Shown here: positions 8,442 to 16,876 of the stretch, piece by piece
How positions within the stretch are numbered: the stretch's first letter is position 1
How the letters are laid out: the number at the start of each line of letters is the position of its first letter
Assembly: GCA_003427395.1 (NCBI GenBank)
Contig: BFEA01000284.1
Location: 1,258,970 to 1,281,570 of the forward strand
Source of the DNA: Chara braunii
Lineage: Eukaryota > Streptophyta > Charophyceae > Charales > Characeae
Direction of reading: 5' to 3'
DNA: 22,601 bases
Notes under the pieces: model-generated
Told to the model about the DNA's origin: nothing
Database searches by the model: none
The model's input: only the letters and a program-made list of their open reading frames with translations
Program-made: the position numbers and the translations under genes

Positions 8442-9029
8442 CCGCTTTGCTCATTGCTTGGACATTGAGACGGGCCGGGGTCATGACCGACCGCTTTGCT
8501 GATTGCTTGGACATTGAGACGGGGCGGGGTCAGGACCTGCCGCTTTGCTGATTGCTTGGACATTGATGCGGGGCGGGGTCAGGACCTGCCGCTTTGCTGA
8601 TTGCTTGGACATTGAGATGGGGCGAGGTCAGGACCTACCGCTTTGCTGATTGCTTGGACATTGAGACGGACCGGGGTCAGGACCTGCCGCTTTGCTTATT
8701 GCTTGGACATTGAGACGGGCGGGGTCAGGACTTGCCGCTTTGCTGATTGCTTGGACATTGAAACAAGGCGGGGTTAGGACCTGCCGCTTTGCTGATTGCT
8801 TGGACATTGAGATGGGGCGGGGTCAAGACCTGCCGCTTTGTCATTTGCTTGGATATTGAGACAGGGCGGGGTCAGGACCTGCCGCCTTGCTGATTGCTTG
8901 GACATTGAGACGGGGCGAAGTCAGGACCTGCCACTTTGCTGATTGCTTGGACATTGAGACGGGGCGGGTGTAGGACCTGCCGCTTTGTTGATTGCTTGGA
9001 CATTGAGACGGGGCGGGTGTAGGACCTGC
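8442..9029. repeat. 49-bp minisatellite, about 12 units
   Basis: CCGCTTTGCTGATTGCTT followed by GGACATTGAGACGGGGCGGGGTCAGGACCTG repeats every 49 bp (8442, 8491, 8540 and on). Single-base differences and the odd indel separate units. Each unit can fold GCGGGGT against ACC(TG)CCGC around CAGG. Units are GC-rich against an AT-richer background, and no frame crosses them usefully because 49 is not a multiple of three. Confidence 0.95.
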
Positions 9030-9229
9030 CGCTTAGCTGTTTGCCTAAGACATTGAAATGGGGCTAGAGATGAGGTCCCCCAGACTGATCCAATCGCTTA
9101 GCTGTTTGCCTAAGACATTGGAATGGGGCTGGAGATGAGGTCCTCCAGACTGATCCAGCCGCTTTGCTGGTTGCCTAAGACATTGAAATGGGGTTCAAAA
9201 TGAGGTCCTCCTGACTGATCCGGTCGCTT
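9030..9229. repeat. 65-bp parent-type units bounding the 49-bp array
   Basis: Three units start at 9030, 9095 and 9160, exactly 65 bp apart, with a partial fourth at 9225. They share the CGCTTTGCTG, TTGC and ACATTG parts of the 49-bp unit but add CTGGAGATGAGGTCCTCCAGACTGATCC. The same longer type appears truncated at 8404-8441 on the other side of the array. The 49-bp unit is best read as an internally deleted derivative that expanded between surviving 65-bp units. The longer unit folds (CTGGAG with CTCCAG). Confidence 0.85.
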
Positions 9230-9662
9230 TGCTAAGTCAGTTGATTTCTGCTTGTTGAAAGAGGCTTGACTTTTCTCCTTGTGAGAATAGTCCAGTCTAG
9301 TGTGTTGATGATTGCATGGGGTTTGACTGAGAACAACCTGGAAAGTAAGAATTAACTAAATAAGATACATGACTCATGTTTCTGTAATCAGGACAAACGA
9401 AAGATGAAAACTTTGGATAAACGAATCCTTGTTTTGAATTGGTTGAACGTGTGACTTGACATACTTATTGACAATGTCCTGTCTTTTGGTCAATGTTCGG
9501 TTTGTGTTCTGCATTATACGATAGTCTGTTAGTGTTCGCCCTATGCTTGACCAATATGCAGATAGATGTTCACTTTTGTATTCTCATTTGTCTTTTTCAT
9601 GTATGTTCGTTTTGATAGGACTTTGACTAGCCCTTGAGTTAGTAGAAATTATGAAAGTCTTT

Positions 9663-9924
9663 TTTCCTAAGGGAAATGCTGTCAAAAGTTTTGATGAATC
9701 CTCAAAGTTAGCCAAGGTTTTGAGATGTCAGATAGGATATGATGTAATTTAGTCTTTGAGGACGATAAGAATTCTGGAAACCTTCCTTTCTAAAGGAAGC
9801 GCTGCCGAAATTTCTACGAAAACCAAAAAGTTGGTTTATTTTCATATGATTTTCATAGCCGCGAGTTTTTCTTTTTATATTTTGTATAGTAAATATTCTT
9901 CGGGCACACTTCCCTGAAGGAAGT
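9663..9924 (+). other. Three short hairpins followed by a GCTGYNRAAA tail (copy A)
   Basis: Stems: TTTCC (9663-9667)/GGAAA (9672-9676); CTTCCTT (9782-9788)/AAGGAAG (9793-9799); ACTTCC (9908-9913)/GGAAGT (9919-9924). Each is followed within a few bases by a GCTG(T/C)C(A/G)AAA- or GCTGAAAA-type tail and then an AT-rich stretch. The stems differ but stay paired, and related modules occur in copy B (19656-20003). Confidence 0.65.
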
Positions 9925-10099
9925 ACTGCTGAAAATTTTAGGAATTTGACATCGTTACCGGACTCTACTACTAAGTAGCCTAGTGTGCCATACGGAGTTG
10001 GAACTCCGTTAACTCGATAGGCGATGCTCGCCTTGAATTTGTGACGAAGGTCATTGCTATCTGCGAGTGTTCTTCGAAGTCTTGAGCTTCATCAACTTC

Positions 10100-10118
10100 T
10101 GCTATCGGACTGATAGCA
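10100..10118. other. 7-bp hairpin, GATAGCA type
   Basis: TGCTATC (10100-10106) with GATAGCA (10112-10118), loop GGACT. Followed by AAGTCGGTTTGCGACTCAACT, which resembles the sequence after the GATAAC hairpins at 11859 and 20404. It is an extra copy of that module inside the apparent insertion in copy A. Confidence 0.65.
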
Positions 10119-10826
10119 AGTCGGTTTGCGACTCAACTCCTACCCACTGTGATACCCATGCCCAAATGTCTGAGACCCTGTAGGCGAAAGGCATTTCTGT
10201 ATGAACGATAACCTATCCTTGGAGCCTCTCTTGAGTGGTCATGCAGAAGTTGTGTGAAATGGATCAGTCGGGCATACCTTTGTCAAATTGGGGTCGTAAA
10301 GGGGCGTGTGGGACATGAACCTGGGAGCAAGGGGGTTTACCATGTTTTGTGGCATTTGGATGTGAATTTTCCATTGGGTTTCATGTGTGTGCAGGTATGT
10401 ATGGGAGCGAGGAATCGCTCTTGGATTTGAGAGTGATATGGAGAAATGAGTACAGGGTGCGAGTGACAAGGTTCAACTATGCAGAAAAAGTCGAGCACAA
10501 GGTTCAGCGCTCGGCCTTTGATTGGACCAAGACTTAGTTTGGGTATGACGAACTGCTCTCCAACCCGCGACTACTCTTAATTTTTCTTCCCTCAGGGAAG
10601 GAACGAACGAATCCCATCTCAAAAGGGGCTTTGCTTTTTAAATTATATAAGTCGGACGATGGTCCTGGGTCTGGAAATCGAGGTCCTTGTCCAGGACACC
10701 CCAGACTCTGATCCAACACAAAAGGGTTTCCCCCTTGAGCTGGGCCTACGCCCCTTGCTTATCGTCACTGACTGCCTAAAAGACAGGTTCGCCGCAAGGG
10801 CTGCATGACTTATCCTTCAGTCGTGC

Positions 10827-10858
10827 AATATCGTGAAGGAAGAACCCTTCACGATATT
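10827..10858. other. 13-bp perfect hairpin
   Basis: AATATCGTGAAGG (10827-10839) and CCTTCACGATATT (10846-10858) are exact complements around AAGAAC. It lies inside the segment of copy A absent from copy B. No gene ends here, so a terminator role is not supported. Confidence 0.85.
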
Positions 10859-11324
10859 TTGCTTTCGACACCAGAGTGTCGTATGCAACCCCGAAACCCG
10901 TGAGAGGGTGCGCGGATTTGGGTAACGCATGTAGCGTCGTCATGATAGCAGATCAACTAAGTATATATGACTGAGCGTTATGATTCCCTTGACTGTTTAA
11001 TTTTTTTTATCCAACTTCCTGTGGATCTCGCTCAGACACAAAAGTTTTTTTCTGAGTTATAGATCAGAACGGTCGAAAAAAGGATTAGGCTTATTTGTGT
11101 TTCTGAGTTAGTTCGTTTTGTTGTGTATCGCGTGGTTGAGTTAGGATGTCTTAGTCGACCAACGCTGAACCGCACGTGGGAGATCAGCGCCCCAGCGTGA
11201 CAGTTCGCATACGGGTCTGAGCTAGGCGTGGACCGCGTGTACCTCCTATGCTATAGCATACGAAAAACGCCCTCGGATGAACCACCTCCGCAATTACAAG
11301 TGAAAGTTTTCGCATGTGGTTCAG

Positions 11325-11560
11325 TAGCTCGGAGGGGATACGCTCATCAAAGGGATGGTGACAACTCCCATGGGTGGAGGTAAGTTGTACCTCGCGAGAC
11401 CCTATCCTGTCGTAGGGACTCGATGGAGGTATAGCTGGCGCACTCGACGGAGCGGCTCCACCGCTTTCCCTTTGCATGAAGCGACTTGCGAATTCTGCAA
11501 CTCCTGAGTGACGCGGCCGGGAAGGTTCCCCCAGTGGGAACTGTGCACTCGACAACATTG
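11325..11560 (+). repeat. Repeat segment whose inverted copy lies at 15050-15330
   Basis: Shares GGGGATACGC, GGTGACAACTCCC, GTGGAGGTAAGTTGTACCTCGCG, CCCTATCCTGTCGTAGGG and GTGACGCGG with the reverse complement of 15050-15330, in the same order. It has a GAGGTA/TACCTC hairpin (11377-11382/11388-11393) and a second one, CGAG-a-CCCTA/TAGGG-a-CTCG around TCCTGTCG (11395-11422). Both foldbacks are also present in the inverted copy. Confidence 0.8.
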
Positions 11561-11858
11561 CCGAAATTTTATTAGTTTAGAGGAGTTAGATTATATTTGA
11601 ACAGATGACGATTCTGGCAACTCACCCCGAATAGGAAAAACTCTGCCAAAGGTTTACCTTTTCCTTGGGCATTGGCTTAGAAGTAAACTTAGACTTAGTT
11701 GACAGACATCATTGAGTAAGGATGTGCTATGGAGATTTATTCCCCACACACTGATGATTTAGCTTGGGCAATGACATGTTGTGTGTTACATGTCTTTTTT
11801 CATCATCTGGTTCAGGATCTGGGCTAAATTCGGTTTGATCCCTCAAGGACAATCTTCT

Positions 11859-11873
11859 GTTGTCACTGATAAC
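11859..11873. other. GTTGTC/GATAAC hairpin (copy A)
   Basis: GTTGTC (11859-11864) pairs with GATAAC (11868-11873), with one G-T pair, loop ACT. It is the counterpart of the perfect GTTATC/GATAAC hairpin at 20404 in copy B. Confidence 0.6.
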
Positions 11874-12545
11874 ATGTTGGTTGTCGATTCGTCGGTTTAT
11901 GACTCAACTTCAATCCACTCTCATTACCGAACCTGAAGGCCTTAGACCTGGTGGTTTTAATTGTTTTATTAAGGTTTTCAACTGGACTTTTATTGAATGA
12001 CCATTTAATAAAGGTACTGAGTATTTATTTTGGAAGGTTGGATAAAAGTTGGGGTTTGCATGACTAAGGCAAGGGGTATGAGCATAAAGAATGGTTGAAG
12101 TTGACCCCGTGTAGTGTGGGGACTTTAGTTGAATCTTTGATGTGATTCCATGTATGTTTGTGGTTCGGATTTTTGATTTGACTGCCTGCGATTACACACA
12201 TGTATATGGCCGAGAGGAGTCTCACTGTGATTGTGAGAAGTGATCGTCACATATTGATCACATTTTGTATATATATGTACGTACGTAAAAATTCAGTGTT
12301 TGTGATACCTATTGCTACCGTGCATAACGGTTAAACAAATTATTCTTCTGAGAGAAAAGAGAGTCCTTTTTTTATCCTTTGTTTTTTAGAATTTTTATAG
12401 TAGGACGTTGTAGTCCGTGACAACCGTCAAAGTCAAACCCCTTGAGTTCTTTCAAGTCCCTGGATGATGGAGCTGAAATCCAGGGCGATAAGAGACAATT
12501 GTCACTACAGGTATGAACCTATGTACCACCTACTCTCCGCAGAGT

Positions 12546-12757
12546 GCGGAAGAGGGTGTGGTTCTCCACCTCACTTGGCGGTTGTCCAACGTCGAGAGAT
12601 TATCCCCTCAAGGCGCGTGTCAACCAACACTTGAGTGTCGAACGCGACCCTTGAGATTATCAAGGACCGCATGATTATGGGTACTATATAGTACGTCATC
12701 GTTACGATCGCTTGAGTAAGCATGCATTGCTAATCGATATGAGAAGGCTCTGTGTCC
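12546..12757. other. Junction region with a 14-bp palindrome; no gene
   Basis: Between the end of copy A homology and the atp1 fragment. GTACTATATAGTAC (12681-12694) is a perfect palindrome. The surrounding GGGTA...CGTCATCG...GATCGC phrase resembles 10917-10960, where the matching place holds ACGC-ATGTA-GCGT, so foldback is kept with different bases. A stop codon at 12740-12742 closes the atp1 frame upstream. Confidence 0.5.
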
Positions 12758-13126
12758 GCATCAATCGAATTTTCTAGTGCTTTTAAAGGAATGACACTGG
12801 ATCTAGAAAATGAGAGTGTAAGAATTGTGGTTTTTGATAGTGATACTGCCATTAGAGAAGGAAATATTGTCAAACGTAATGGATCTATTGTAGATGTTCC
12901 TGTACGAAGATCTATGTTGCGTCGTGTTGTTGATGCCTTAGGAGTATCTATTGATGGAAAATGTGCTTTAGGCATTGTAGAGCGAAGACGTGTAGAAGTA
13001 AAAGCTCCGGGAATTATTTTACGTAAATCTGTGTATGAACCAATGCAAACAGGATTAAAAGCAGTGAATAGCCTTGTTCCAATAGGTCGTGGGCAACGAA
13101 AACTTATTATTGGAGATAGACAAACA
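12758..13126 (+). pseudogene. atp1: Fragment of mitochondrial ATP synthase F1 subunit alpha (nuclear mitochondrial insertion)
   Basis: About 123 codons match the internal part of F1-ATPase alpha, the non-catalytic nucleotide-binding subunit of mitochondrial ATP synthase (roughly residues 60-180 of about 507). Diagnostic stretches are [41 protein letters not shown] and [23 protein letters not shown] and KAVNSLVP mark it as mitochondrial rather than chloroplast atpA. The match ends at GDRQT, just before the GKT of the Walker A loop, where TAA follows two codons later. The N-terminus and all downstream parts are absent. Conserved glycines and acids are changed (VFGSD to VFDSD, VDSL to VNSL, GQRE to GQRK, several G to R), so it cannot be functional. 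Even so, no stop or frameshift lies inside it, suggesting fairly recent insertion or a fast-evolving donor. The open frame starts without an ATG. Confidence 0.92.
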
Positions 13127-13254
13127 CGGTACTAATATTTTTGGTCGTCAAAAGCTTGATCTTAACGGTGCACCTCGTCTTAATTATTTTTCTCACATGT
13201 GGTGCCGCCGTTTCCTCTTGAGACCTTCATATGTCCCCGCCAATTTTCCGTCGA

Positions 13255-13530
13255 TGGTCCTCGACACCTGGTCCCGCCGGTGGTCCCCGACACTTGGTCC
13301 CGCCGGTGGTCCCCGATACTTGGTCCCGCCGGTGGTCCCCGACACTTGGTCCCACCGGTGGTCCCCGACACTTGGTCGTGTCGGCGGTCCCCGACACTTA
13401 GTCCCGCCGGTGGTCCCCGACACTTGGTCCTGTCGGCGGTCCCCGACACTTAGTCCCGCCGGTGGTCCCCGACACTTAGTCCCGCCGGTGGTCCCCGACA
13501 CTTAGTCCCGCCGGTGGTCCCCGACACTTT
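13255..13530. repeat. 26-bp minisatellite, about 10.5 units
   Basis: CGACACTTGGTCCCGCCGGTGGTCCC repeats at exactly 26-bp spacing from 13262 to 13522 without an indel. Units 5-8 alternate TTGGTCGTGTCGGCGG or TTGGTCCTGTCGGCGG with TTAGTCCCGCCGGTGG, a 52-bp dimer step. It begins about 130 bp after the atp1 fragment. Six overlapping reading frames on both strands arise because 26 is not a multiple of three; none is a gene. Confidence 0.96.
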
Positions 13531-14060
13531 TTGTCCCGGATGCCATTATTTTTACTTAGTCCCACGTGGCCCCGGGTGCCTTTTGCCAAGGTATCCCACG
13601 TTCCTTGGGCGTTTTCCGCCCCACGGTGACCCCTCCCTCTTCTCTTGTCTCGCGCCTTGCACACATCGGTTCCTTTGGTCGTGGGGCCTCCAACCCGAGG
13701 CTCCCGTAGGTGGCCCTCATGTTGGGCCCTTATTCTCTAGCTTCCCACCATCTCTCGACTTCCTCATTCTTTCATCGCTACCGTCCCGCGTTTGTTGGCA
13801 CAAGGGCCCCTTGGTCTTTGTCTTGTTGAGTTCCATTGGCCTTTGTCTTGTTGAATTCCAACGGCCCTCCCGACCTCATGCTATGTTCTTTGTGCCCCTG
13901 TTCTTGCACTTACTCACTTGTCGTCGCTAGTTCTCTCCTCCTGCGGTTTTCATCCACGGGCATCACTCCCTCCCGCGGCCTAATCCTTTGTCTTTTCTCT
14001 TTCTTTCCTCCTTACTCCAGATTTCTCTATCGTGCACAATTTGTCTATATCCAGTCTGTC
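13531..14060. other. Pyrimidine-rich tract, no gene
   Basis: The plus strand is dominated by C and T (runs such as CCCTCCCTCTTCTCTTGTCTC) for about 500 bp. Phrases like CCTTTGTCTTGTTGA repeat at 13814 and 13841. Frames here are long only because CT-rich DNA lacks stop codons. Confidence 0.6.
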
Positions 14061-15049
14061 GAGTGATAGGAAGTTATTCGAGACCCACCAGTCCCGACAA
14101 CGACAAAAGAGGGGAGCGGGCAAAGCCCTAGGGAGGCGTAGGGGAACCACGAGACATGGTTCACGGGCCCGAGCCGAAGGGCGGCCGCATGCTCGACAAG
14201 GTTCTGAGGACTTCTAACTTAGTGAATGCATGCGTGGCCCAAGGATGACGCTTGACATGCGCATAAAAGAAGAAAGACTTCCAATAAACCCCCCTCGACT
14301 TCCTGAGCATTGAAAGGAGCAATTGCTTGATAACACTTCAAAGCATCAAGAAAAATCGCGTCGACAGAATGTTTTGGCGAGTCCACCATCGGGCGAGAGG
14401 GCAAAGCTACATCCCCAATGTCGAAGCTCTCTCGCAAAATGGTCCATCCCCATCCATCACAAAACACTGGGTGGGGGTGCCCCTGTGACGAACGCTCTGC
14501 GCCCTGAGCATGAGATCGGGCGGAGCAGAGCCAACTGGGACCCTCAGCGGGTCGATTCAGGCTCGAAAATCTAACAGGGTACGGCCCTACACCGGTCCAG
14601 GGCTTCGACTAAGTCCTCAATGGTCAATCCCTTCGCCACACTATGAGCTATCTTGGCAGATGTCTTGATTGAAACTGTCCCTGTGAAGAAAAGGTAAAAA
14701 AATTCATTCAGCAGGTTAACCCACCTCGTAAATTAATTAACTTCCTACTTGGCCTAATCACTATGTGATCTTAACAGATACTACCCTTCTTTATTTTCTT
14801 AGTCTATCTTTAACCGGCTTGTTCCCTCTCCAAGACTTCCCTCACATCCTAAGGGAGCATAGCCCTTTAATGTATAGTCATCAGTCAGGCAACCAATCAA
14901 GTCAAGTATATGTAATACATTATCAATCGTAACTTTCTTAAATAAACTTCTTACCTAAACAAAGGTTTCATATAGTCTACCTTATAAATCATATAAAACT
15001 TCCTCACATGCCTATTTTCTCATCTTTCCATACCCGGATGTCGTTCCAC
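14061..15049. other. No recognised gene
   Basis: The stretch 14219-14574 is open on both strands (82 and 83 codons). Neither product is recognised, and they cannot both be real. From about 14690 to 15010 the sequence is AT-rich and closed. I see no RNA gene or clear repeat. Confidence 0.4.
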
Positions 15050-15330
15050 CAGGGACAATGGTAGGCAACCGTTATCCCTGGCAACGGTGCCACCTATCAA
15101 GCGCATCGGTCGCGCACAGTGTGAAACCCTCCCGACCGCGTCACGCAGGAGTTGGTCTACTCGCGATTCACAAGGAGCTTCCGCAAGATGCTCCGGCCGA
15201 GTGCTTCAGCCATTCCTCTCGCGAGCCCCTACGACAGGATAGGGCCAACGCGAGGTACAACTTACCTCCACTTGCGGGAGTTGTCACCTCCCTTCAATAG
15301 GCGTATCCCCACCTAGCTACCAGTCCAGAG
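15050..15330 (-). repeat. Inverted copy of the 11325-11560 segment
   Basis: Read on the minus strand it has the same ordered landmarks as 11325-11560: GGGGATACGC, GGTGACAACTCCC, GTGGAGGTAAGTTGTACCTCGCG, CCCTATCCTGTCGTAGGGG, and CTCCTGCGTGACGCGGTCGGGAGG. The CCCTA/TAGGG hairpin with its TCCTGTCG loop is unchanged. The flanking arm now pairs as CGCG/CGCG where the other copy has CGAG/CTCG. The plus-strand frame 15058-15300 is the shadow of this repeat. Confidence 0.8.
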
Positions 15331-15586
15331 TACGAAAGTTAATCAGTTGCAATCGCAGAGGTGGACCAGTCGAGACCGAAAGGAAAAGAAAAAAGCAAAG
15401 AAACATGGAGTGGGAAGCATGGGAGCAATCTGAAAAATCTCGGATCAACCTCCCTCAAGAAAATAGAGTCAAAAGAGATCCCATGAGAAAAATAGGCATC
15501 CGGGGGAAAATCGGAGCAAGAGAGGTCACTGTGGGAGAAAGATAGAGGTAAAAGGAAGCTCCCCATGGGCATGGGAAGGCCACCAT

Positions 15587-15612
15587 TGCAGTCCGAGATA
15601 TAACGGACTGCA
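15587..15612. other. 9-bp hairpin TGCAGTCCG/CGGACTGCA
   Basis: Perfect stem 15587-15595 with 15604-15612, loop AGATATAA. Related, partly decayed versions occur at 16150, 16312 and 17013, so it marks the start of a repeated unit in the purine-rich segment. Confidence 0.75.
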
Positions 15613-15923
15613 CCTTGGGCATAGGAAGGGCCAAAACTAAGAGGAAGGGGCTAGAAAGGGCCTTAACGGCCACTTTACACTTGACATGCTAGGGAAAAAA
15701 AAGAAAAAAAAAGAAAATATGGAAGAATGAGACAAAAAGAGTGAGAGGGAGTGAGTGAGTTTGCCGTCAGTAGGGACTGCCACAAGTAGGGACTGGCAGG
15801 TCCCTACTGTCTAAGAAAAGAGGAAAAAGAAAAGAAAAGAAAAAAAAAGAAAAAAAAACCTTCACGGTAAAAAACGGTCACTTGGGGAGATACATCCGTG
15901 ACCAGATTCATTCAGGAATATGG

Positions 15924-15996
15924 CGGTTGCAATTGACTTTGATTTTCTTTGATTTTTGCAGAAAAAATCAAAGAAAATCAAGGCCCTATGCAACCG
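15924..15996 (+). other. Long foldback, miRNA-precursor-like
   Basis: The inner stem is 19 perfect base pairs (15939-15957 with 15963-15981; arms TTGATTTTC... and ...GAAAATCAA), extended by one G-T and one C-G pair. It closes on GCAGA. After a short internal loop an outer stem CGGTTGCA (15924-15931)/TGCAACCG (15989-15996) adds 8 bp. The 73-nt foldback with a 21-bp duplex is within the size range of small-RNA hairpins, although the A/T-rich arms and tiny loop are not typical of a conserved miRNA. A decayed short inverted-repeat transposon is the main alternative. Confidence 0.6.
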
Positions 15997-16330
15997 AAAT
16001 AAAACGGATTACATGGGGAAGGAGAAACACATGTTTTAGATGCATCCAGAGCCAAAATTGAGTCTGGATGCACTTGGGGGTTGACCGTTTTTTTTTCTTT
16101 CAAGTAAGGGCTAATTGTGGGGCATTGGGGCTAGGGAATTGGCCCCTATTGCAGTCCGAGTTGCAACAGACTTCATGGGGGAAGGGAAACACATGTTTTA
16201 GGTGCATCCGGAGCCAATATTGAGCCCGAATGCACTTAGAAACCAAACACTTCATTTTCTTCTAGCATGGGGCAAGTTGTGGGGCTGTGAAACTAGAAAA
16301 ATGTCCATGACTGCAGTCCGAGAAATAACA
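15986..16330 (+). repeat. 162-bp tandem units with a conserved internal hairpin
   Basis: Two units, about 15986-16147 and 16148-16309, with a third starting at 16310. Each starts with TGCA(A/G)(C/T)CCGA or a close variant and contains GAAACACATGTTTTA followed by a foldback. Unit 1: TGCATCCAGA (16041-16050)/TCTGGATGCA (16063-16072). Unit 2: GTGCATCCGG (16202-16211) with CCGAATGCAC (16226-16235), one mismatch. One stem pair changes from A-T to G-C between units. Confidence 0.7.
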
Positions 16331-16856
16331 GATTGCATAAGGATGCCTAGGCCAAAGGAAAATGAGCCACGACAAGCCCCAAAGGCTAGAAAATGTGATT
16401 TCGACATGGGGCAAGTGAAGACGGTAAAACGGCAAGTGTGAGATGAGATCTCACAGCCTAGAAAAATCGACACACATGTGGCACCTAAGAGAGAGATGTC
16501 GGGACCACCAAAGACAAGAGGGTCCAAAAAATAAAAATAGGACACCATCCGGGATGTTGCCGGGGACCCAGTGGGCCCAAATAATAAAAGTCGAAAAACG
16601 GGACACGCACCGGGGGGACCACCGGCGAGATAAGAACACGAAATTAGTATGGACGGAAGTGGTGGGAACTTGAGATGCCCCTAGGGAACCATGAGCAAGT
16701 ACAAGGAATAATGGTGCAAACAAACGGCACCGTCAAGATCAAGGATCTAGACGGTGGGAAATATTAACACCACTAGTGCAAACACTAGTGGAGGCAAGTG
16801 AGAGAGTCATGGGGAAAAAAGAAAGTAAAATAATGGTATTGGGAGGGCTGCCCAGA

Positions 16857-16876
16857 AGTCCGAGATATCTCGGACT
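16857..16876. other. 20-bp perfect palindrome
   Basis: AGTCCGAGAT followed directly by its reverse complement ATCTCGGACT. It is the counterpart of the TCCGAGATATAACGGA hairpin at 15590 but with the loop collapsed. CTAGCTAGG follows immediately. Confidence 0.85.

Larger units (their letters stand above)
7915..12545 (+). repeat. Long non-coding element, copy A
   Basis: Colinear with 18155-21040 in the same orientation. Matching blocks: 7940-8250 with 18175-18480 (shared GGGGCCCTC, ATAACAAGGCCCTCTC, AACCCGTAGGACCGCA, CCACCGATTGCGGGAGCTCTG); 9780-9830 with 19660-19705 (GGAAGCGCTGCCGAAATTTC); 11600-11945 with 20145-20500 (GACGATTCTGGC, TTGGGCATTGG); and 12400-12545 with 20890-21040 (CCGTCAAAGTCAAACCCCTTGA, GGTATGAACCT). 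There is no conserved reading frame: the frame at 7828-8214 is stopped in copy B. Bases about 9955-11575 have no counterpart in B and look like an insertion. The two copies could be LTRs of a very large element, but no coding domain lies between them and they are strongly diverged. An old dispersed non-coding repeat family fits equally well. Confidence 0.75.

Noticed and set aside
8442-9029. CRISPR-like array
   Set aside because: Whole 49-bp units are alike, with no repeat/spacer division, no cas genes, and a eukaryotic context.
10827-10858. Rho-independent terminator
   Set aside because: Eukaryotic context, no gene ending upstream, and only a short T run after the stem.
12758-13126. Chloroplast atpA or an active nuclear ATP synthase gene
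   Set aside because: The [13 protein letters not shown] and KAVNSLVP stretches are mitochondrial type; there is no start codon, no Walker A lysine, no downstream two-thirds of the protein, and key residues are changed.
13089-13505. Proline/arginine-rich repeat protein across the 26-bp minisatellite
   Set aside because: The unit is not a multiple of three and all frames on both strands are open, which is expected for a stop-free GC-rich repeat.
14219-14574. Overlapping 82- and 83-codon ORFs on opposite strands
   Set aside because: Neither product resembles a known family, and nothing favours one strand.
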